A stretch of DNA of 64,000 nucleotides from the NCBI GenBank assembly GCA_029961685.1, contig JARWKL010000002.1, positions 29,542,908 through 29,606,907 on the forward strand, in the 5' to 3' direction. Source of the stretch: Aristolochia californica (lineage: Eukaryota; Streptophyta; Magnoliopsida; Piperales; Aristolochiaceae). Below the pieces are notes generated by a model. The model saw only the letters and a program-made list of their open reading frames with translations. It was not told where the DNA came from and made no database searches. Positions 53,533 through 61,000 of the stretch are shown piece by piece. Each line of letters starts with the position of its first letter. Position 1 is the first letter of the stretch. Both the position numbers and the translations under genes were made by a program.

Positions 53533-53537
53533 TCTCT
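53533..53537. repeat. Target-site duplication, left copy (TCTCT)
   Basis: TCTCT directly precedes the element and is repeated at 55615-55619. Removing the element and one copy restores GAAGTCTCTTTCCTATAAAA, the normal monomer text. Confidence 0.93.
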
Positions 53538-53964
53538 TGTTACGGTCCCGGATCTGACACGTGGATTGTTTGGGAGGATCTACAATCTGCCACGGGTTAC
53601 GGGTCTTCCAAGCATTACCATAGGGGTAGTAGGAAGACATGAGAAGGACGAAAAAGAAGATCAAGCCAAAGGGAAGCTTGAAAACCCTAGAGCTCGTTAA
53701 GGAGAACTCTTAGCCTCTCTACGCTAGATTTAACCTAATTCTTAATACTTCAATGCTTCCTTTTCTTATTACTCTTACCCCTTAAATAGGGTTCACCCGG
53801 TTAGGGTTTAATAAAATATTACAGAAATATCCCTATGAATAAAATATTCCAAAAATATCCCTATTAATAAATAATTCCAAAAATACCCCTATGGCCCAAA
53901 CAGAAATAAAATAAAGTAAATTAAATAAAACAACTAAAATAATAATGTTATTGCATGCATAACA
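53538..53964 (-). repeat. 3' LTR of the non-autonomous element (427 bp)
   Basis: Plus-strand text starts TGTTACGGTCCCGGATC and ends GCATGCATAACA (TG...CA). It contains AGGGTTTAATAAAATATT and a run of similar CCCCTAT/CCCTAT words. A minus-strand TATA-like CCTATTTAAG lies at 53781-53790. It is the downstream LTR in element orientation. Confidence 0.93.
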
Positions 53965-53969
53965 TTACA

Positions 53970-53977
53970 CCCCCCTT
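53970..53977 (-). other. Polypurine tract
   Basis: On the minus strand AAGGGGGG lies five bases (TGTAA) before the LTR. Upstream on the same strand is GAGCTTGAGGACAAGCTCG, a stretch resembling the end of pol and the plus-strand-primer region of many plant LTR elements. This suggests the element kept that end from an autonomous ancestor. Confidence 0.75.
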
Positions 53978-54000
53978 GGAAGACGAGCTTGTCCTCAAGC

Positions 54001-54627
54001 TCAAAAGTAGTGTCTGTATGCCGATGTCTCCACCAGTGCCATAGTAGCATCCGCGATAGCTATGACCCCTTTCAGGATGCCATTTTTTTTTTTTTTTTTT
54101 TTTTGCCCTGTCTGAGTTAACCTGGGTTGACTTGGTTCAGGAACCCGGTCCGGTGCACGACCCCCTCTTCTGGATGCCAATTTTTTTTTTTTTGGGCCGG
54201 TCCGAGTTAACCTGGGTTCACTCGGTTCATGAACCCGGTCCAGCGTGCGACTCAACGGACCGGGCCGATTAAATTTTCCTAAGTTAGGAAAATTTAATCG
54301 GGAGTCGTCTTCTTCCTTCGGCTCCCAAACTCTGCGGCCGGCGGTTCCGTCCCTCACGACACCGACGAAGTCTGGCGATGGGCGTCTTCTTCCTCTCTCC
54401 CGGCACCGACGGAATCGCCTAATGTTCTGGTGGCGAATCGCAGCCCGTCGGGGCTTCGCCACCTGGATAGTTTCCGAGACAGAGGGGTCTCGGAAACTCA
54501 TGAATCGTCGTTCCTCAGCCTCCCGGAATCGATATCCCTTGCGGAAAAGTTTCTTACGGCGCCGACGAACTATCCTGCTTCGCCAGTGGCGACGAGAAGC
54601 CCGTTGGGGCTTCGCCGCTGGGAGCAT
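54001..54627 (-). CDS. Arg/Lys-rich open frame in the element (208 codons from ATG), doubtful
   Basis: Open from an ATG at 54627 to a TGA at 54001-54003. The product is strongly basic: an early RRHWRSR and IVRRRRKKLFRKG region, then RRFRRCRERGRRR, then two tandem copies of an APDRV/LDRVHEP-EPRLTRTG segment ending in lysine runs, then GILKGVIAIADATMALVE at the C-terminus. The lysine runs are translations of A-tracts and the middle is a translated DNA duplication, so the frame may be open by composition. It overlaps a 146-codon ATG frame on the opposite strand (54422-54862). I recognise no domain: no zinc knuckle, no reverse transcriptase. It could be a degenerate gag or captured host sequence. 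Confidence 0.3.
   Translation of the reverse strand: MLPAAKPQRASRRHWRSRIVRRRRKKLFRKGYRFREAEERRFMSFRDPSVSETIQVAKPRRAAIRHQNIRRFRRCRERGRRRPSPDFVGVVRDGTAGRRVWEPKEEDDSRLNFPNLGKFNRPGPLSRTLDRVHEPSEPRLTRTGPKKKKLASRRGGRAPDRVPEPSQPRLTQTGQKKKKKKNGILKGVIAIADATMALVETSAYRHYF
54075..54264 (-). repeat. 97-bp tandem duplication with T-tracts
   Basis: GGATGCCA plus a T-tract plus GAGTTAACCTGGGTT and GAACCCGGTCC occurs twice, starting at 54075 and 54172. The T-tracts are 22 T (54083-54104) and 13 T (54181-54193), read as poly-A on the coding strand. Such tracts are prone to length change and to sequencing error. Confidence 0.88.
54265..54301. repeat. Perfect 37-bp palindrome with 18-bp arms
   Basis: CCGATTAAATTTTCCTAA, one central G, then TTAGGAAAATTTAATCGG. 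Arms match without mismatch. It sits between the duplicated segment and the GC-rich segment and could form a hairpin in element RNA or a cruciform in DNA. It may be a relic of a small inverted-repeat insertion, or a structural RNA element of the transposon. Confidence 0.93.
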
Positions 54628-54790
54628 TGCCGAGACAGAGAACCTCTGTTTCTCAGCCCCTCGGAACACAGTCCAGCGAAAATTCCATCAAAAATTTTGC
54701 CTACGGCGACGACGGAATTTTCTATTCACCTCCGATTTCAGATTTTTGGTCATCCCAAAATCCTTCGGTGCCGACGATTTCGGGATTTCC
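54302..54790 (-). repeat. GC-rich internal segment with a diverged ~155-bp duplication
   Basis: Two related stretches, about 54428-54570 and 54584-54715, share TGGCGA, AGCCCGT, GGGGCTTCGCC, CCGAGACAGAG, a TCTC/AACCTC block, CCTCGGAA-type words and ACGGCG-CGACG ends. They are imperfect repeats. Composition is far more GC-rich than the satellite and the element's own LTRs, which suggests captured sequence amplified inside the element. Open frames run on both strands. Confidence 0.65.
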
Positions 54791-54906
54791 TCTGTTAGGA
54801 AATCACCTCCCCGCTGCAGCTTAGGTGTGGAGATACGCACGTCGTCCATTGGGAAACGGTGATCCTCTTTTGTTTTTGAAATTCCGGTGTATCCGCCATC
54901 GGATTT

Positions 54907-55164
54907 TCAATTTTTGGAGAGCTTTCTCGAGACAGTCTTCTGTTCGTCCGAGGGAGCTTCTGTGTCTTCTGTGCGGCTGTCATGCTCAGCGAATTCAGGT
55001 CGTGTGACCTGTTTTGCGGTAGTGCGTGGCTCCCTTGTCCAGCATTCCATGAAAATTTCATATAATGCTCGTGTCTCTCCAAATTCTTTACATAGTTTAT
55101 CCGCAGAATTGTATACCTTCTCCATGCAAGCTTGTGTTCCTTCTTGATATATAGAATAATTCAT
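54907..55164 (-). CDS. Short open frame downstream of the primer-binding site (85 codons), gag-leader-like
   Basis: ATG at 55164, ten bases beyond the inner end of the 11-bp primer-binding core, continuing to a stop at 54907. The protein begins MNYSIYQEGTQACMEKVYNS and continues with KLCKEFGETRALYEIFMECW, then an acidic/polar tail. It is the first ATG frame of the presumed genomic RNA. The frame is also open upstream through the LTR (to 55347), which would not be translated from a transcript starting in the LTR. It has helical, mixed-charge composition as in gag N-termini, but I find no diagnostic motif. Alternatively it is residual non-coding leader. Confidence 0.35.
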   Translation of the reverse strand: MNYSIYQEGTQACMEKVYNSADKLCKEFGETRALYEIFMECWTREPRTTAKQVTRPEFAEHDSRTEDTEAPSDEQKTVSRKLSKN

Positions 55165-55173
55165 TGTGTTCCT

Positions 55174-55184
55174 GCTCTGATACC
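55174..55184 (-). other. Primer-binding site, tRNA-iMet type
   Basis: Minus strand reads CGGTATCAGAGCAG. The 11 bases GGTATCAGAGC match the standard plant initiator tRNA-Met site TGGTATCAGAGC apart from its first T. It starts three bases beyond the LTR end at 55188. This fixes the element orientation. Confidence 0.82.
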
Positions 55185-55187
55185 GGT

Positions 55188-55614
55188 TGTTACGGTCCCG
55201 GATCTGACACATGGATTCTTTGGGAGGATCTGCAATCTGCCACGGGTTACGGATCTTCCGAGCATTACCATAGGGGTAGTAGGAAGACATGGGAAAGACG
55301 AAAACGAAGATCAAGCCAAAGGGAAGCTTGAAAACCCTAGAGCTCATTGAGGAGAACTCTTAGCCTCTCTACGCTAGATTTAACCTAATTCTTAATACTT
55401 CAATGCTTCCTTTTCTTATTACTCTTACCCCTTAAATAGGGTTCACCCGGTTAGGGTTTAATAAAATATTACAGAAATATCCCTATGAATAAAATATTTC
55501 AAAAATATCCTTATTAATAAATAATTCCAAAAATACCCCTATGGCCCAAACTGAAATAAAATAAATTAAATTAAATAAAAAAACTAAAATAATAATGTTA
55601 TTTCATGCATAACA
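55188..55614 (-). repeat. 5' LTR of the non-autonomous element (427 bp)
   Basis: Same length as the left LTR and about 96% identical. It ends at CATGCATAACA, followed by the target duplication. In element orientation it is the promoter-bearing copy. Confidence 0.93.
55431..55440 (-). promoter_or_regulatory. Possible TATA box in the 5' LTR
   Basis: CCTATTTAAG on the minus strand, about 245 bp before the inner LTR end, in an otherwise mixed-composition stretch. It is the best TATA-like word in a suitable place. No experimental or statistical support. Confidence 0.35.
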
Positions 55615-55619
55615 TCTCT
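55615..55619. repeat. Target-site duplication, right copy (TCTCT)
   Basis: Identical to 53533-53537, continuing into TTCCTATAAAATTCCACC, the next bases of the monomer. Confidence 0.93.
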
Positions 55620-56157
55620 TTCCTATAAAATTCCACCAAGCTAATAGGGGGTTGTACTAGTGGAATTTTCCAAACATGGATAACAAAACCCTGGAGTTAT
55701 TTTTTTAGTGCGTGAAATAATTTTCTTCACTTACATTTATTATAGTTTTCAATTTTTTTTGCATACGCAAACTCTAAAATTTTTAGTTTGTTGTGATCTA
55801 TTTGCCTTATATCTTTTTTGTTTACGAGAAAAATGGAAGAGTGAAAACTCCAGTTTGGTTTGAAAAAACATTTGAACATCCAAAATGGAAATGCACAAAT
55901 GCTCAGAGAGATAATTCCAAAAGTATTAGTGATTTTTAAGGATCGGAAAAAAGTAGGTTGTTTGGCTCTGGTAAATATCCAACCACATGTTAACTTGAGA
56001 AGTTAATTTTTTCTACTCCTTGAAATTTTTGGATCATTAGGTCACTTGAATCTTCAACATGTTTCTGGCATTCATATCCACTACATTTAAAACATGTTAG
56101 GATCAGTTAGAAGTCTCTTTCCTATAAAATTCCACCAAGCTATTAGGGGGTTGTACT

Positions 56158-56170
56158 AGTGAAAGAGATT
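56158..56170 (-). repeat. Truncated monomer, about 90-bp deletion
   Basis: GTTGTACTAGTG is followed by AAAGAGATTTATTATAGTTTTC. The segment from GAATTTCCC through the GTGAA...TTCAC dyad is missing. The few bases AAAGAG at the join are not part of the usual monomer text. Confidence 0.8.
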
Positions 56171-58006
56171 TATTATAGTTTTCAAATTTTTTTGGATACA
56201 TGAACTCTAATCTAAACTTTTCATTTTTTTGCGATCTCTTTGCCTTATATCTTTTTTTTTACGAGAAAAATAGGAGAGTGAAAACTCAAGTTTGGATCTG
56301 AAAAAAAATTTGAACATCCAAAATGGAAATGCACAAATGCTGAGAGAGATAATTCCAAAAAGTATCTATGATTTTTAAGGATAGGCCAAATGTGGGTTGT
56401 TTGGCTCTGGTTAGTATCCAACCACCCATTAACTTGAGAATTTAATTTTTTCTACTCCTTGAAATTTTTGGATCATTAGGTCACTTGCATCCTCATGATT
56501 CAGGCATGCATTTCCACCACATTTAAAACATGTTCGGATAAGTTAAAAGTCTCTTTCCTATAAAATTCCACCAAGCTATTAGGGGGTTGTACTAGTGAAA
56601 TTTCCCAAACATTGATAACAAAACTTTGGAGTTCATTTTTAGTGCGTGAAATAATTTCTTCACTTATTATTATAGGTTTTTAAATTTTTTTTGCGTACAT
56701 GAACTCTTAAATTTTCATTTTATTGCGATCTATTTGCCTTATATCTTTTTTGTTTACGAGAAAAATGGGAGAGTGAAAACTCAACTTTGGATTTGAAAGA
56801 AAATTTGAACATCCGAAATTGAAATGCACAAATACTGAGTGAGATAATTCCAAAAAGTATCTGTCATTTTTAAGGATAAGCAAAAAGTGATTTGTTTGGC
56901 TCTGGTAATTATCTTACCACACGTTAACTTGAGAATTTAATTTTTTCTACGCCTTGAACTTTTTGGATCATTAGGTCACTTGCATCCTCAAGATGTTTCT
57001 GGCATGCATATCCACCACATTTAAAACTTGTTAGGATCAGTTAGAAGTCTCTTTCCTATAACATTCCAACAAGCTATTAGGGGGTTGTATTAGTGGAATT
57101 TCCCAAACATGAATAACAATACTTTGGAGTTTATTTTTAGTGCGCGAAATAATTTTCTTCGCTTAAATTTATTATAGTATTCAAATTTTTTTGCATACAT
57201 GAACTCTTAAAGTTTCATTTTGTTCAGATCTATCTGCCTTATATTCTTTTTTTTTACGTGAAAAATAGGAGAGTGAAAACTAAAGTTTGGATCAGACAAA
57301 AAATCTGAACATCCAAAATGGAAATGCACAAATGCTGAGAGGGAAAATTCCAAAAAGTATCTGTGATTTTTAAGGAAAGGCTAAAAGTGGGTTGTTTGGC
57401 TCTTGTAAATATCCAACCACACATTAACTTTAGAATTTTATTTTTTCTACTCGAAAATTTTGGATCATTAGGTCACTTGCATCCTCAACTTGTTTCTGGC
57501 ATACATATCCACCACATTTAAAACATGTTAGGATCAGTTAGAAGTCTCTTTCCTAGAAAATTCCAAAAAGCTATTATGGGGTTGTACTAGTGGAATTTCC
57601 AAAACATGGATAACAAAACTTTAGAGTTCATTTTTAGTGCGTGAAATAATTTTCTTCACTTATTTTTATTATAGTTTTCAATTTTTTTTGCTGGCATGAC
57701 CGGTAAAATTTTAATTTTGTTGTGACCTCTTGGCCTTATATATTTTATTTTTTTACGAGAAAAATGGGAGTAACAAAACTGAAATTTGGATCTGAAAGAA
57801 AATCTCAACATCCAAAATGGAAATGTACAAATGCTGAGAGAGACAATTCCAAAAATTATCTGTGATTTTTAAGGATAAGCTAAAAGTGGGTTGTTTGGCT
57901 TTTGTAAATATCCAACCACACGTTAACTTGAGAATTTAATTTTTTCTACACCATGACATTTTTGGATCATTAGGTCACTTGCATCCTCAACTTGTTTCTT
58001 GCATGC

Positions 58007-58026
58007 ATATCCACCACATTAAAAGT
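58007..58026 (-). repeat. Third copy of the dyad-deleted monomer
   Basis: CATATCCACCACATT joins AAAAGTCTCTTTCC with the same about 31-bp loss as at 47556 and 51527. Confidence 0.8.
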
Positions 58027-61000
58027 CTCTTTCCTATAAAATTCCACCAAGCTATTAGGGGGTTGTACTAGTGGAATTTCCCAAACATGGATAACAAAAC
58101 TTTGGAGTTCATTTTTACTGCGTGAAATAATTTTCTTCACTTACATTTATTATAGTATTCAATTTTTTTTGCATAAATGAACTCTAAAATGTTCATTTTG
58201 TTGCGATATATTTGCCATATATCTTTTTTGTTTATGAGAAAAATGGGAGAGTGAAAACTGAAGTTTGGATCTGAAAAAAATTTGAACATCCAAATTGGAA
58301 ATGCATAAATGCTGAGAGAGATAAATCTAAAAAGCATCTGTGATTTTTTAGGATTGGCAAAAACTGGATTGTTTGGCACATGTAAATATCCAACCACACA
58401 TTAACTTGAGAATTTAATATTATCTACTCCTTAAAAATTTTTGGATCATTAGGTCACTTGCATCCTCAATATGTTTCTTGCATGCATATCCACCACATTT
58501 AAAACATGTTAGGACCAGTTAGAAGTCTCTTTCCTATTAAATTCCACCAAGCTATTAGGGGGTTGTACTAGTGGAATTTCCCAAAAATGGATAACAAAAC
58601 TTTGGAGTTCATTTTTAGTGCGTGAAATAATTTTCTTCACTGACATTTATTATTGTGTTCAAATTTTTTTGCAAACATGAACTCAAAAATTTTCATTTTG
58701 TTGCAATCTTTTTGCCTAATATCTTTTTTGTTTACGAGAAAAATGGGAGAGTGAAAACTCAAGTTTGGATCTGAAAAAAATTTTGAACATCCAAAATGGA
58801 AATGCACAAATTCTGAGAGCGATAAATCGAAAAAGTATATGTGATTTCTAAGAATAGGCAAAAAGTGGGTTGTTTTGCTCCGGTAAATATCCGACCACAT
58901 ATTAACTTGAGAATTTAATGTTTTCTACTCCTTGAAATTTTTGGATCATTAGGTTACTTTCATCCTACACATGTTTCTGGAATGAATATCCACCATATTT
59001 AAAACATGTTAGGATCCGTTAGAAGTCTCTTTCCTCTAAAATTCCACCAAGCTAATAGGGGGTTGTACTAGTGGAATTTCCCAAACATGGATAACAAAAC
59101 CCTGGAGTTATTTTTTTAGTGCGTGAAATAATTTTCTTCACTTACATTTATTATAGTTTTCAATTTTTTTTGCATACGCGAACTCTAAAATTTTCATTTT
59201 GTTGCGAGCTATTTGCCTTATATAATTTTTGTTTACGAGAAAAATGGAAGAGTGAAAACTGCTGTTTGGATCTGAAAAAAAAATTTGAACATCCAAAATG
59301 GAAATACACAAATGCTGAGAGAGATAATTCCAAAAAGTATCAGTGATTTTTAAGGATCGGCAAAAAGTAGGTTGTTTGGCTCTTGTAAATATCCAACCAC
59401 ACATTAACTTTAGAATTTAATTTTTTCTACTCCTTGAAAATTTTGGATCATTAGGTCACTTGCATCCTCAACTTGTTTCTGGCATGCATACCCACCACAT
59501 TTATAACATGTTAGGATCAGTTAGAAGTCTTTTTCCTATAAAATTCCAACAAGCTATTAGGGGGTTGTACTAGTGGAATTTCCCAAATATGGATAACAAA
59601 ACATTGGAGATCATTTTTAGTGCATGAAATAATTTTCTTCACTTATTTTTATTATAGTTTTCAATTTTTTTGCTTACATGAACTCAAAATTTTTAATTTT
59701 GTTGCGATCTCTTTGCCTTACATTTTTTTTTTACGAGAAAAATGGGAGACAAAAAACTCAAGTTTGGATCTGAAAGAAAATCTGAACATCCAAAATGGAA
59801 ATGCACGAATGCTGAGAGAGATAATTCCCAAAAGTATCTGTGATTTTTAAGGATAGCCAAAAAGTGGGTTGTTTGGCTGTAGTAAATATCCAACCACACG
59901 TTAACTTGAGAATTTAATTTTTTCTACTCCTTGAAATTTTTGGATCAATAGGTCACTTGCATCCACAACATGTTTCTGGCATGCATATCCACCATATTTA
60001 AAACATTTTACAATCAGTTATAAATCTCTTTCCTATAAAATTCCACAAGCCTATTAGGGGGTTGTACTACTGGAATTTCCCAAACATGGATAACAAAACC
60101 TTGGAGTTCATTTTTCGTGCGTGAAATAATTTTCTTCACTTACATTTATTATAGTTTTCAAATTTTTTTGCATACATGAACTCAAAAATTTTCATTTTGT
60201 TGCGATCTATTTGCCTGATATCTTTTTTGTTTACGAGAAAAATGGGTGTGTGAAAACTCAAGTTTGGATCTGAAAAAAATTTAAACCTCCAAAATGGAAA
60301 TGCACAAATGATGAGAGAGATAAATCCAAAAAGTATCTGTGATTTTAAAGGATCGGCAAAAAGTGGGTTGTTTGGCCCTAGTAAATATCTGACCACACGT
60401 TAACTTGAGATTTTAATTTTTTCTACACTTTGAAATTTTTGGATCACTAGGTCAGTTGCACCCTCAACATGTTTCTGGCATGCACATCCACCACCATTAA
60501 AACATGTTGGCATTAGTTAGAAGTCCTTTTCCTATAAAATTCCACCAAGCTATTAGAGGGTTGTACTAGTGGAATTTCCCAAACATGGATAAACAACTTC
60601 AGAGTTTATTTTTAGAGCGTGAAATATTTTTCTTCACTTACATTTAGTTTTCAAATTTTTTTGCATACATGAACTCTTAAATTTTCATTTTGTTGCGATC
60701 TATTTCCCTATATCGTTTTTTTTTCGACAAAAATGGTTGAGTGAAAACTCAAGTTTGGATCTGAAAAAAAAATCTTAACATCCAATATGGAAATGCAAAA
60801 ATGCTGAGCGAGATAATTCCAAAAAGTATCTGTGATTTTTAAGGAAAGGGAAAAAGTGGGTTGATTGGCTGTGGTAAATATCCAACCACACGTTAACTTG
60901 AGAATTTATTTTTTTCTACACCTAGAAATTTTTGAATCATTAGGTCACTTGCATCCTCAACATGTTTCTGGCATGCATATCCACCACATTTAAAACATGT

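Larger units (their letters stand above)
34846..53537 (-). repeat. Satellite block D: about 37 monomers, '-' orientation, higher-order variants
   Basis: Same unit and diagnostic states as block B, with more marked monomer types. Type 1 (TCCTCCAAAATG with ATAAATCC and TGATTTTAAAGG, followed by CCACCACCATTAAAACATG and a TTAGGAGTTTATTTTTAGAG monomer): CTCC marks near 36417, 39413 and 44408, a related copy near 49830, and TTAGGAGTTTAT near 36730, 39728, 44719 and 50133. Type 2 (TTGCATCCTCATGTTTCTGG, ten bases deleted): 40591, 45570 and 50996, each about 870 bp after a type 1 marker. Type 3 (TTTAATATTATCTACTCC, AGGACCAGTTAG): 42540, 44041, 48956 and 52922. Repeated order with changing spacing indicates higher-order repeats that gain and lose monomers. 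No gene is seen. Confidence 0.95.
53538..55614 (-). mobile_element. Complete non-autonomous LTR retrotransposon, 2077 bp
   Basis: Two 427-bp LTRs (53538-53964 and 55188-55614) bracket a 1223-bp internal region, with a TCTCT target-site duplication. The primer-binding site beside the right LTR and the polypurine tract beside the left LTR show that it reads on the minus strand. No protease, reverse transcriptase, RNase H or integrase can be found and there is no room for them, so it depends on another element for mobility (TRIM/LARD-like; size lies between the two classes). By hand count the LTRs differ at about 16 of 427 positions (about 3.7%) with no indels, so the insertion is not brand new. 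At the 1.3e-8 per site per year often assumed for plant LTRs this would be about 1.4 million years; the rate is an assumption. Confidence 0.94.

Noticed and set aside
54907..55347. 146-codon frame spanning LTR and leader as one protein
   Set aside because: Its first part lies in the LTR, upstream of or around the expected transcript start. Only the ATG at 55164 downstream of the primer-binding site is plausible.
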